The notes beneath the pieces are model-generated. The model saw nothing but the letters and a program-made list of their open reading frames with translations, made no database searches and had not been told where the DNA came from. The translations under genes were made by a program, and so were the position numbers. Positions 47,570 through 59,549 of a stretch of 64,000 nt of DNA are shown piece by piece (within the stretch, counting starts at the first letter, position 1; every line of letters begins with the position of its first letter). The DNA is taken from NCBI RefSeq assembly GCF_901933205.1, contig NC_044576.1, forward strand, positions 11,999,024 to 12,063,023. Reading direction: 5' to 3'. The stretch is from Camarhynchus parvulus (taxonomy: Eukaryota; Chordata; Aves; Passeriformes; Thraupidae).

Positions 47570-50500
47570 AGCAGCACTGTGTCAGAAGGGCCTTGGCTCT
47601 TTAGATTTGCACTGGCACCTTAATTCAGCTGGTCCTTCATCTATTTATCCAAAGATGTAATCATAGAATTCATACCGAGACACTGTGGCTGAGATCTTCA
47701 AAACACTGCATTTCTGGAAGGCAGCTACCTGTGAAGGTCTGCCCTAGGTGACACATCCTCAGTCACAGAGTGAACCTGATGCTCAGCCAAGACTTCTGAG
47801 TCTTCCCCAGACTCAGATTTTTCTCATGCAATCAGCTTATCCAGAGTAACTTCCTCAGCCTCATTCAAGTTACTTTGACTTATCCTGTTGCAAATATGTT
47901 TGAAATCTCAGTCTGGCTCTTGTGATTAATATCTTTACCTTCTAGGTTTATACATACAGAGAAAAAAGGTAAAAAAAAGCCAGTGCAATTCAAACCAAGA
48001 GGCTTAATGGATTCTGCATCAGGACTGTTTTAAAGAGTTCCATCTTCCAGAGGATTCGGTTTCAGTACCAGTGGTTAGAACATGTCAGAATGTGTAAATT
48101 TTTAATTAAAAGTAAAAACATACAACCAAGTACTTAAAATAATTTACAACTATGTTTTTATCAGCTATAATTTGAGAATGATCAGTGTTACACAGAACAC
48201 TGGCTCAATTTTAAAGGTTAGGTACATCTTCCACTAAATTAAACATACTCTTAAATATCTTTAGATCTGATGACTGAGTAGTTTAACAGCATCTTAGCAA
48301 TATTGAAACATCTTTATAAGTCTTTAGATTTATTTGCAGACCAATATATTTTCTTTTTCACTTGCTAAAAAATTTAATCATTTGTTTTAGATAAAGAAAC
48401 AAAAATTACCATGACATAGGGTGTGTCTTGTCCTCAGAAAACCTGAGACCATTCCCACAGAAGCCAAACACTGGGTACAAAGTCTTTGTATTACTCAAAG
48501 TACTTTAGGATCTGGATTATGAGTCAGTGGTAGTTCCCTGCATGGATTCAGGTGGAGAAGTTAGTTATTTATATGCAAATGCTACTTTTTATTTTTAATT
48601 CAGCTGGTTTGCAGCAGGCCAGATCACTTAATCTAAAAGTATCAATTAAAATGATCACAAGTGCTGCACTGCTTTAGTGTGACAGGTATCACCTTGAGCA
48701 GGATCTCCTGTAACTGGCTTTTAATGCTTTTCCAAAGGAGTGCCAGTTTTCTGCATCTGATAAATAACTAAGTTGGGGCAATTCTGTTCTCCAAGGCAAA
48801 TATATAAAGTGAAGGAAAAGGGATGAGAGCAAATTAATCCCTAGTGTAAACTCACTGACTTCAGTGGTATTACACTAGAAATACTTGCAGATTGGGGTTT
48901 CTTATGCAAAAACTGACATGAATTGTGCCTAATAAGAAAGTACCTTAAATCATGCCTTGGGCAAAATAGTTCAGTTAATCCCAAAATGTTGTTGCAAGAA
49001 AATCCCTTCCTTTCCACAGTTTTCTAAGGGAGCTATAAGGCATGTTACATAGCCAAGCTTTCCAAGGAATTTAAATAATTTATTTTCTTGATTCAGATCA
49101 GCCTAATATTTTTGTGAAGCATTTTATTGGTTAATTTTCATCTGCCAGCCACATACCAAATAGATTTATAAGGTTACTTACTGCAAAACTTCACAGTTTT
49201 TCAGTCAGCTCTTGCATATATTACAGAAAACGCCAATTCTACTTCCTTGTCTCTAAGCATCTAAAATAATCTGGGTCCCCTTTTAATTCTGCTTGTATGA
49301 ATTCAGGAAACATTTTCCTAGAGTTACGTGAGCACTAAGTAACACAGTTGCCCAGAAATTATTTTTTAAAATTTCAGTATATAATAAAACCAAAAGAAAA
49401 TGAAGTGAAAATGGCCAGTGTAATGAAACATTGGCACTCAGTCAGAAGCTAGGTGCTGAGTTTTACTTTCACTCTCCTGCCCTACCCTTTTTAAAATGAG
49501 AGAAAATAAACACTGAGACAACAATACTGAAATAAGCCCTAAAACATTTCAGAAAAATCTCTGCTATGATTTTTTTCCTTTGTAACTGACATATACACCG
49601 GTAAATCTTTTTGACAAAATAATGTTTACAGGCAAAAAGGATTCTGTCAAATAGTTTTCAGCCAGCTTTCCAAAGGAACACTGCTGTGAAAAAAAAAATC
49701 CTTCCCAACGCGTCTGTGTGGTGTGACTGTGCCCATTTATGACTAACCCTCAAGCCCAAGAGTTTCAGGTTTGCCCCAGTGCTGAGTGATTGCTTTCTTT
49801 CCTACCATTGCTTTCATTTCTGAAGATGGCAACTTTCACATGAACAGAGCATGCTGCTCCCTATTCCCTTCTCAGCACTTCCACATGCGAAACAGCAGCC
49901 ACACAAGTCCACTCTGCTTTGCTGGTGACGTGCTACCATCAGACCCACTTGCAGTGCTGGCAGTCTGAAATATTGCTGAGTAGGGGCAGCAGGAGCTGGA
50001 TCTTAATGATTTGCCCCCTCCCAATCATTTGGGTTCATTGACTTCTCTAATTAAATATGCATTCCACTTCACCATTATTCCCAATGATCACGTTTAATCT
50101 CAGCGACAGGGCCAGAGATACGGGGGCCTTTGCAAGCCCTGCTGTTCTGCAGGGGCTCTTGGATGCCTCCAGGTATTTGTCTGGGGCTGTTTGGCTACAT
50201 CCTCCTTTCCTCATTGAACTCTTTTCCCCTGTGTATTCAAGCCTCTCTTCCTTTCAGCTGAGCCTTCCAGCTTTGCTTTGGAGGGCTGGGGCTACAGTTC
50301 TGTCTGACAGTCGTGTATGTAAAGCTGATTTATTTGGCTGCTGTGGCACTGCGCCAGGGAAGAGGCCTCTGAATGGTGAAGCTGTTAGGAAACTAATTGC
50401 ATGATGGACTGCAGTTACAGGAGAGTCTTCACTGTTTGCTTCATCTAATCACATTTGCTACCAAGGATGTTTCTTGTTTGCCCCTTTTCCATTGTTTGAA

Positions 50501-52910
50501 CTGGAGGAATACCAGGTTTACACCAGGGATGGGCTTGGCTGATTGCTTCCCAAGCCTGTATCACTAGCTTGTCAGTCCCTTCATTTGTTAAAGAGACAAA
50601 AATACTGTCACAGCTGTGAGTGTTCCCTTGCTTGCTCATCTCAGACTGGGAATCTTTGAACTTGCCAACTCTAAGTTCAGCACTCTTGTTTGCTCTTCTT
50701 GTGCTGATGAAGTCACTAATCTCTAAATGAAGGGCAGGGTGCTGTTTGGGTTAGCAATTTCATCATCTTTAACAGAGAAAACACAAAGCTTTGCAATATA
50801 GGTGGGTTAATAAGAAAAGGATCTCCCTCTGCCTTGCTTTCAAATGTCTTTCTGAACAGTCAGCCTGAACTGAAACCTTGGATTGCAAAATACCAGCCTA
50901 TGGAAAGAGCAAAATCACAGAAGAACTCAGTGCCACCAGATCACCTTTATGTGGGCAATGTTCCATTTCCTTGCCACCAAACATCCTCATTAGGCATTTA
51001 CATGACAGAAAAGCAGCCATACTGCTGCTTGTCTTCACTGTTTCTACTCTGGGAAGGAGTGCTGGTAGATGGTGGGCCTACTCAGGAGCTAAGTGATTTC
51101 CATACTCAAACCACAGCTCCCTTGGGGCCAGTGCCAGCCACTCCTCCCCAGCAGCACCAGCTAGTTTGTTACCCTGCTTGCAGCCCTGATGCTGTTTCCA
51201 TGCTGCTGGTGATCACATTTTTCATTTGAGAGGTTTGTGTTCATCCTTACAGCTACAGGTTCAAGTCAACATTGTCTGCTACCAAACTAGAGAAACTTGA
51301 GGTGAAATCTCCGAGTTTCTCCTGGTTCCACCATAAAACTTTCTCCACAGCCACCATGCACCTCCTGGGAGATGCATGCTGAAGTCTGAGCCCAGACCAC
51401 ACATTGGCACAGGGGAATGGCTAAAACTGGCTTTATGCATATTTTGCAGACCCCTTATATGAAATAGTTTTAGAACTCAGCCTTATTTAAGTCACTTTCA
51501 GGTAACATTTACCTGTTACATGTTTCAAATTGGACAAGTATCACTCAGTTTTTCATCCTTAGCTAGTGTTACTCTACCTTTTTCTTTGCATAAAACAGAA
51601 TTAATCTGCTGGTCCTTTATTTTTGAGGTCAAAGGAAAGTCTCCCATCAACTTTACTGAGCAGTGAACCAGACCTGCTAAATTTCAATTGTCAGGGCAAT
51701 TTCCTCCTCTCCTTCATGTTCTCAAAGACCAAGGGCATATTGGAAGGTGTGTGCTTGCAGCAGTCTAACTGAGCTCTAGGAGGTGTTCCCTCTCAAAGCC
51801 AAGAGCTTCAAATGGGAGCCTGCACCCAGCAGTACCAGCCAGCAAGCAAAGGGAAATGACAGCCGGAGCTCAATGCAAAAAGTCAGTCTGACAACTTTGC
51901 TACATCCCCCCCAAAGAACTCAGAGAGAAACTTTTCTCAGCTGAAATCTTATTTACAACCCCTGATGTTCTTTCTGCAAAGACAGAGTAATTTTTAAAGC
52001 GAGATTTGCTACAGCTTTCTCCATCTCCTAAGGCAGCCACTAAGAGCTCTGTGACTTAAGCAATCTCAGGATGTTGCAAATGCCTATCTAGTTCCCTCAT
52101 TCATGAATTTCAGTCCAGGCTTGAGGAAGTTCAGCCAATACACCACCTTAGATCTTCCCCATACACTTCCTCATGTATGAAGCTGCAAACTTTATCAAGC
52201 CCCAGGCAGTCACCCTTCCTTTGCAGGGCTACACTTCTCAGCAATAAGGGGCAGGATGACTCTGGAGACAGAAATATTCACAAAACAAGATGCTTTTCAG
52301 AACTTTTCAGAACTTGGCCTTCTGAGTTGGAAAGATTTGGGGAGTTAGGGTTTCTGAGGAAAGTGGAAAAAAGGAAATAATTAAAACAGGATGATGAGTA
52401 GAGACTTACTTTGATATACCCAATCATAAATTTTAGCGAGAAGCAGAGTCTGGTTGTCCTTGTGATATTGCACATCAATAACCAGGACTGCTCTGTGGTA
52501 TTCTGTACAAACTAGACTTTGTCTCTCCTTGCCCTGAATTTTTCAACTCAAAGAGAGACTGCAGATTTGATAAGCAGAAAAACTACAAGAAAAAGCTAGA
52601 TCAAGATGAAACATATATGCTGCCTGGTCAGATGACGGTAAGAGTAGATGTAGGAGCTTGAGGCCATTCAGAACATTGTAGAAACACTGCAGAAAAGAGC
52701 CAGTGACCATGCCACTGCACTGGTGGCAGCTTTGAAGAGATCAGGTTGCTGTAGCAGGTTTCTTCTACACAGTGAGTACCAGCAGTACAAAATGCAGGGA
52801 TGTACATTTTTTACAAACCCATTTTCTACCACTGTTTTTTTGTGCATCTCTCTCTAAGCCCTTGCATAGTTTGAGCTGCACATCCTCCTCACATACCACA
52901 CTCCCCCAAA
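47570..52910. other. long non-coding stretch without a supported gene
   Basis: From 47600 to 49780 no open frame reaches 60 codons. The 131-codon frame at 50834-51229 matches nothing I know. AT-rich blocks around 48100-48420 contain many TTTAAT words. The direct duplication CTTTTCAGAA occurs twice at about 52291-52312. No repeat family or RNA gene was recognised. Confidence 0.5.
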
Positions 52911-52914
52911 AGAT

Positions 52915-53150
52915 TAACCGTGCTTATCTCGTGTGTGCCTGGGGAGCATGCGCCGCCTGGCCGAGGGAGTGCTTGGCCAGCCCACAGTCATTTTTCTGGG
53001 TCCTCCTTAAAAGCAATTAGCAGCTTCCCCCTTTAACTTCAGAGGGCAAATTCAATCACAGAATAACTTTCCTGCAGTCGGCACAATTAGCAGGAATGCG
53101 TTTGACCCCGGCTTCACCTTTTCCGAAATGCAGTTCCTGGTACAAAGTGT
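52915..53150. promoter_or_regulatory. candidate conserved element with retained CpGs
   Basis: About ten CpGs lie within 230 bases (AACCGTG, CTCGTG, TGCGCCGCC, GGCCGAGG, GTCGGC, TGCGTTT, CCCCGGC, TCCGAAA), beside AGCAATTAGCAG and ACAATTAGCAGG, two near-identical CAATTAGCAG homeodomain-type sites about 65 bases apart. No coding potential is visible. A dispersed enhancer is the most natural reading. Confidence 0.35.
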
Positions 53151-53159
53151 TGCAGGGCT

Positions 53160-54850
53160 CTTGAGAGTGACATGTTATGAGTAACTGGATGTCAGGATCA
53201 TTGTGAGAAAACAAACAAATCTCCAAATAACTGGAAAGTCCTGAACCAGAAACTGGCATAATAAAGGTAGAAATAATTGCTATCTTCTCCTTGTTACTTC
53301 TCCTTTCTCATAATAAAATACCAGTGCAATGTACCACAGCCCTCACTCCAAACATGTTCCGTTACCTATCAGGTCTTATCACAGCCAAAAGTTGGGGTTT
53401 GATGGCTGCTGCATTGTGGAAATGTAAATATCTACTTTCACAGAGACAATGACTGAAACACCCCTCAGCTCCATGAAGAAAGTGAACCTTTTTTGTCCAT
53501 TCATATTTTTCTTATGCAGCTTGATATTTAATTCTTTTTTCCTAAGGAAACAACAACAACAGCAATCTGCTGAGGCTTACACTGCTCTTCCATTCATGTG
53601 TAGAAAAGAACCATCTCTCTTAGAGCTAGGAGGCTGGGATTCCTAAATCAGAAGGAAAGTCCTGGACTCCCAACAGTCCAGCAGTGCTGGCATGTGGCAC
53701 CCAGTCTCAGCTGTGGGGTACCCTGGGCACAATACTCTTATTTCTTGAGAAATACCACACACACTGCCCTGCCCCTTCCATGATCTATGTACCTCTCTTT
53801 TCCACCTCATACATGGTCTAATCCTTTTCCTGGAGTATCATTTGCACGGTAATCCTTTTCCTTCTGTGACAAAACAACAGAACTCCCTTTCCTCCACTGA
53901 CACTTGTAGAACAATCCCTTACTTCTAGCAACATGCAGGCAGAAATCCTTGATCTTGGCAAACACAAAATTATCATCTCTAGCTTGCCTCCAATATGTTT
54001 GACAATGCAGCCCTTATGTTAATTCTGTGAAGAACACACCACAGTCCTTTTATTCCCAATTTGTCCAAACACAACTTACATCTGACCGCTGCACAGTATG
54101 AAATGCAGTAGTGAAAAATGCAAGGTATACAGCCCAATTTTTTTTCAACCTGTTTTAAAGACTTCAATTTTTTCAAATGTTTAAAGAGAGAGACAAAAAC
54201 AAGTATATACAGGAGAATAGAAATTTGGCTATGACTCAGAACTTGAACCCAAACTCAGCCTTTTAAATTACTCTGGCTTGGGTACTTTGCATGTGAAAGA
54301 TTTTTTTTTTAAGCTAAAAAATGTTTTGGCTCAACACACACACTCCTACCCCACTTGCATCAGACCAGTTACCAAAGCAAATCAGAGTGAGAAGATAAAA
54401 GAGCAGTGACCGGGACTGCCAGTCTCATCAACTGAACAGGTAATTTAACGTGCTTTACCCTGAGCCCTATCCAGACTCAAACACATACCTGCTTAACCAG
54501 GGCTTAACAGGAAAGCTCTACCTGTAGCTGATCCTCTGGGAAGCTGCAGAAAGACAGGAATCGGGTGGGGGTTGGAATCAGCCCCCTAATTTGATATCCC
54601 CTGTCCACAGCAGCATTGCATTAGTGATGATTTGGATTTAAAGTGATCCTGTTTATTTCTTTTGGATTCCTATTTCCACCCTGCTGCACAGCATGCTTTC
54701 AGAACAGGGCTCAATTAAATAAATGCTAAGTGTGACCTTTTGCAGAACCCCTAGTTTAGACCCAATGATTCCTATGGGGTTTGCCTGCTCTTGAAGTGCC
54801 ATATGTCTACCAGGCTTGGTTTGGCACTGCATCTTTGGTTGCTGCACACA
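53160..54850. other. non-coding stretch without a supported gene
   Basis: Open frames of 60 to 70 codons only. A (CAA/CAG) stretch at 53549-53564 and an A/T homopolymer at 54301-54311 are the only simple repeats. The patch at 53860-53950 is pyrimidine-rich. Nothing else is recognised. Confidence 0.5.
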
Positions 54851-54858
54851 ACTGCCTT

Positions 54859-54942
54859 GTGACAGGACTGACCCATACCTCTCCTGTGTCTGTTACTTGC
54901 CTGTCTGTGACAGGACTGACCCATACCTCTCCTGTGTCTGTG
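54859..54942. repeat. near-identical direct repeat, 48-base period
   Basis: GTGACAGGACTGACCCATAC and the following CTCTCCTGTGTCTG occur at 54859 and again at 54907 with no difference over about 35 bases, separated by a short related spacer. The identity suggests a recent duplication. On both strands it gives a 16-residue repeat in open frames of 79 to 107 codons that are not otherwise gene-like. Confidence 0.92.
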
Positions 54943-55009
54943 ACATCCCAAGTGGCTGCTGCATTTGAGGTGCAGATTTCCTGTGTTTGCTCCCAGAGCA
55001 GTTGTGCTT

Positions 55010-56330
55010 CGTGCCTTTAGCTCCTGACTGGTACAGCCACAAGGGCTGCTGAATGAAATGGTGGGTGGAAAACCACCACTGCATTTCCTGCACAAAGATA
55101 ATAATTATGGTAATTGTATCACTTTAGCATTTCTTGCCTGTGTTTATGAACAAATGGTGTGAGCCAATGAGAACAGCAGCTTCTTCCCCTCAAATTAGTT
55201 TGTGTTTTGGAATAGCAGGGTGGATAGGATAAGACTTTTATTTGCTATGTTTTCTTCTGCATCTTTTCAGCGCTGCATTACACATTCACCACAATTCTTC
55301 ACCTCTACTGTCACTTTTATGGCAGTGTTTTCCTTTTCCTCCTCTTCAGTCATGGGCATGCTAATCTTTTGTGTCACAAGCAGCACAACCCCTCCTTTAT
55401 ATGGGCCTCCTCCTGCCTGTGCACAGTCCTGAATTACACAGTCAAAAGGAAAAATAATTTCCCCTACAAAATGTAAAAATTGCAATTTTTGCCTTTTTTT
55501 TTTTTTGTTATTTCCATTACCACTAAATCCTGTCTGGATTGAATAATTAAGCAGCTATTTGTGTCATGGGTTTCAATGCTGAATGTAACCCATTAACCCT
55601 GCAGGAGCAAGGTCCTTGAATTCTGAATAATTCTGGGACTAAGCTGTGATGAATCAGGACTGAGATAAGAGTCATGCATCTCTAAAAAAATCTGGAGCGT
55701 GTTCTTGGCACTCAAGGTTTTTTCTGTGTTGCAAGCAGTTTCTGCTCTTCCTTTTTTATTTTTTTAATTCCCTCATTCAACTGACTGTCATGGGAAATGC
55801 AGAAAACCTCTATTTAGAATAAGTGTTTGCGCTAGTTCATTCTATTATTTTCTTATTTTTCCTTCTGCAATATTTGTATGTAAAGAGCACCTTACCATTC
55901 TTTGAAGCTCATCTGTTCATATTGCTTATTCTGTGCTTGGAATTGTCATAAATCTTACCCGGGTCTCATTTTTCCCTTCAGATAGAGCCTTATTAGCTGT
56001 AACTAGTCTTGGACATGCTGACACAGCATGGTTGGGTGAGCACAATCAGTAGCAACATTCCTGGCACCAGTATGAGTGTGCTGGCCTGTCTACCTAGCAA
56101 GCTGTGGGGCCAAATTGGTCTGTAAACTAAAGGTGAGCAATTCTCTCCCAATACATCAGCTGCTGTTGGAAGTGAGTGAATGTTTTCTACATAACACAGT
56201 CCCTTTCAAGATCTCTCCTGCAACAGAAGACTTGGGAGGCAGAATGATAGCTCCACTCACAGAGGTACAGCTCTGCAAAATAATTTTTAAAAAAGTATCT
56301 CTGGGCACACACAACACCATCCCCAGATAA
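55010..56330. other. non-coding stretch without a supported gene
   Basis: Contains a T13 run (55494-55506) and AT-rich DNA. Open frames are under 85 codons. No exon or named repeat is supported up to the CR1 boundary. Confidence 0.5.
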
Positions 56331-56335
56331 AAATT

Positions 56336-57100
56336 CATAGTATCATATCATAGTTGGAAGAGATCCACGAGGATCATCTAAGTCTATTTCCTGGCCTTGG
56401 ACAGAATCACCCCCAAGAGTCACACCCTGTGCCTGAGAGCTTTGTCCAAGCACTGCTTGAGCTCTGTCAGGCTGATGCTGTGACCTCTGCCCTGGGGAGC
56501 TGTTCCAGCCACCCTCTGGTGAAGAACCATTTCCTGATATCCAACCTAAACCTCCCATCTCAGCTTCAGGCCATTCCCTCAAATCCTGTCACTGTCACCA
56601 CAGAGCAGAGATCAGTGCCTGCCCCTCCTTTTCCTCCCACAAGGAAGTTGTGACTGCAGTGAGGTCTGCCTTCAGTCTCCTCTTGTCCAGGCTGAACAGA
56701 CCAAGGGACCTGAGCCTTTTCTCATTTGGCTTCCTCCAAGCCCTTCACCATCCTCGTGTCCTCCTTTGGACTCTCTCTAACAGCTCAATCCCTTTTTTAT
56801 GTTTTGGCGCCCAAAACTGCACCCAGCACTCAAGGTGAGGCCACCCCAGAGCACAACAGAGCAGGACAATCCCCTCTCTTGCCTGGCTGGCCATGCTGTC
56901 CCTGGTGCCCTCCAGGACAGGGTTGGCCCTCCTGGCTGCCAGGGCACTGCTGACTCACATTCAGCTGGCCATCGATCAGGAGCCCCAGGTCCTTTTCTCT
57001 GGGCTTCTCTCCAGCCTCTCATTCCCCACTCTATACACACTCCAGGGCTGCTCTGTCCCAGGTAGAGAATCCAGCACTTGTCTGGTCTGTTGCATAAAAG
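56336..57100 (-). mobile_element. CR1 non-LTR retrotransposon, 5'-truncated
   Basis: The sequence reads as a reversed CR1 3' part: a degenerate tail of CATAG/TCATA units (56336-56355) is followed by GTTGGAAGAGATCCACGAGG, the CCTGTGCCTGAGAGC block, CTTGAGCTCTGTCAGGCTGA, GGTGAAGAACCATTTCCTGA, and ATCCAACCTAAACCTCCC. These are hallmark words of avian CR1. About 760 bases remain. Beyond about 56800 the minus strand carries remnants of the C-terminal part of ORF2 downstream of the reverse transcriptase (short blocks such as VGNERLERSPEK), split over different frames by frameshifts and stops, so the copy cannot be active. CR1 inserts without clear target duplications, and none is seen. The 5' boundary near 57100 is approximate. 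The element identifies the genome as sauropsid and most likely bird. Confidence 0.92.
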
Positions 57101-57109
57101 CAGCCTTAT

Positions 57110-59425
57110 GACTATTTTTCCCCATAATTTCTGTATCAGCACCAGCCACTTCTAAACAGACTGTCCCTTTCTGAGAGATAACCAGCTCTGATTTAAAGAC
57201 ACTGATGGAGAACTTTCCCATATTTGTGATCAATTACCAAGTTTAGGTAATTGACTGCTTGCTTGTTCTTATGGCTACAAAACACTTATCAGCCCTGTGT
57301 ATTGGCACAAACCTCATGTGTAGTCAGCAATGTGAAAAGGGCTTCTTGCCTGAGGAAGGGTGATGAGAGCAACCTTGTGCTGGGCCTGTTAACTCAGGAA
57401 ATGCAGGCTGGCAGGTTCCAAGGAAGGACTCAGTCTGGGATCTCTGCTGGTCAGGATTGGCGCCACCATCTCAAACATGTACAAACTGAGAAAAGTAGAT
57501 ATAGCATTAGAAGAAAATAATGTGAGAAAATTCATGAGTATTTTCAGATATCTCAAAATATATCCTCAGTCCAAATACCAGACTGAACAAACAAACCTTG
57601 ATACAATCCATTAACATTAGTAATGCAGTTTAAGTTAGCAGTAATCACCATCATTTAACGATTGGTTGTGAGACATATTCCAGAATACAGTACATTAGTA
57701 GTGAGCTTTGGTTTTATCACAGGAACATAATAACTGCTAGGGACAAAATTCTAAGGAGGGGCAAAGCACAAAAATGAAACCCTGCTTTTCAAGTCACAAA
57801 GAATCTTAAGTTTTCTTATAGTAAGTTAACACTTTTCAGAACAGCATGGAACCAGAACCGGATGATGGATGCAGGATTGAGGACTGGCTAAGGAAATGTG
57901 TGAGAATCTGCAGGGCAGGGACCTTTGTTTCTTGAAGAAAATTTGGCATTATAGTAAAAAAGAGATAAGTGGTCTGTGATACCTAACATGAAATAGGATG
58001 AGCATGCTAGTGAAGTTTAGACATCTTTGCAATATCCAGAAGTATCCTTTTCCCTTTGTCTTCCTCTTTCTTCTTCATTACCTCATTTTTTCTCCCAGAG
58101 GAATAAACAATAATTTAATTCTGATTAATATACAGAAAGACTCCTGCAATTAATGGTTAACTTACAGTGAAATAATTTATGAGCTACAGCTTTGGCTTAA
58201 CTGAATGGCTTCTTTTCAGCTTTAGCTTTGCTTTATGGACCTCTAAGAACACAAGGCCTCACCATTTAAGCAGGACCCATAGTTGGTACTGGAGATTGAA
58301 GGGGCCTCCTGAAGCAAGACACTGACCTGTGAAGGACCCATTGTCTTGGGAAAGCTGCAGTGTGAAACCTAGATGAAAACATAACCACAGCAGAAATGAG
58401 CTTGCACATCTGTGAGCTGCCTCCAGCTCCTCATAAACAAGAGCTGTAACCTCATTGCCAAAGACTGAAAGAGCCCTAAGAGAGACCTGTTGTTCTACTT
58501 GTGCAGGAAACCTTGTTCCCACTTTCTCCATAGAAATAGCAGGAGTGGGGAAGGTCTGATGCTAACAAGTCCTGTCCCCAGCATCCCAGCCTACCCACTT
58601 GCTAGGGAGGCATTCAGTGGACTTCAGCCACCCATAGTGGCTGAATAAGTGAATCAAAACACTGCAGAAATAGACTGATGGTGTGCACATAGCAGGGTGC
58701 TAATGGTCAGTGGCTGAGATGACCCAACTTCATGTACCTGCACATGGCTTGCAGCCTGGGTCACTCTCAGTGGCCTGTGTGCTTGGGGTGAGTCTTTTAC
58801 ATATTAGGAGCCAGCTCATTCCCTGAAGCTGTGGAGGCATGTGCTGCTGGCTGAGAAGCACCTTGCTTCAGCCTTGGGCCATGAAGGCAGGTGTCACACT
58901 GCCACCTCTGTGGTGCCAGGATGCGTTTCACTAAGCAGGGATGTCACTGAAGTGACTCTGGATTGACAGGCAATAGCTGTCCTTTCCCAAACAGAAATGC
59001 CACATGCTCCTGAAGGATTGGAGACTGCTGCTGAGATCCCTGGTGTTGTACACTACCTGCCACAGTGACAGGCTCTCATCTGGCCTGTAGATGTGTGCTT
59101 CTCAAGGAGAAAATTACAGTCTGGGGAGGCACTCTGTGGGCTCAGTGTGTACAGGAAACAGCAAACAGAAGAAGGCTGTGGTGTTGGAGAGGAACATGGC
59201 ACAGTTGCATGAGTCAGGCTGGTATCAGAGTATTAGAGAATAAATTGCACTACCCCCAGCCTTAAGGACTGCAGATAATGCGCAGCAATGAAGTTTTATC
59301 TGTGCTCAAGTACATATTTTTTATGCAGCTAAAGCTCTGTCGCAGATGTTCTTCACTAGAATAGATTTTGCCTTTGCTAATCCTGTATTAATCTGCTGGT
59401 AGAGCTGGAGCTGTGTGATTGCCCC
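57110..59425. other. non-coding stretch without a supported gene
   Basis: Open frames are under 90 codons and unremarkable. AT-rich DNA at 58080-58160 carries several AATTAAT-type words. No exon or further CR1 piece was recognised. Confidence 0.5.
58623..58645. repeat. inverted repeat, 9-base arms, 5-base loop
   Basis: TTCAGCCAC, spacer CCATA, then the exact reverse complement GTGGCTGAA. A short hairpin of this size is expected occasionally by chance. Confidence 0.85.
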
Positions 59426-59429
59426 TGGG

Positions 59430-59545
59430 CTCCGGGCAGAGAGGAGCCTCTGGTCACTAAGGGCACGGTTCCCCGGCAGAGCTGCAGCCGGGGTTCGGGC
59501 CGGCTGCGCCGGGGAGCACCCCGTCCCCGTTCCCGTGCCGTGCTC
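59430..59545. promoter_or_regulatory. small CpG-rich patch
   Basis: About 115 bases with more than ten CpGs (CACGG, CCCCGGC, GCCGGGG, TTCGGGCCGG, TGCGCCGGGG, CCCCGTCCCCGTTCCCGTGCCG) stand out from CpG-poor surroundings. It is too short for a formal island but may be a minor promoter, an enhancer or a GC-rich insertion. The 107-codon minus-strand frame across it looks like a compositional artefact. Confidence 0.35.
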
Positions 59546-59549
59546 TGCC

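Noticed and set aside
47659..47680. AATCATAGAATTCATACC resembling a reversed CR1 tail
   Set aside because: The following sequence does not match the CR1 3' untranslated region.
54859..54942. CRISPR-like repeat
   Set aside because: Only two copies, unequal spacer logic and a vertebrate context; it is a simple direct duplication.
56354..57142. Several 70 to 120 codon frames on both strands
   Set aside because: They lie inside the CR1 copy; the plus-strand ones are antisense to it and the minus-strand ones are broken ORF2 remnants.
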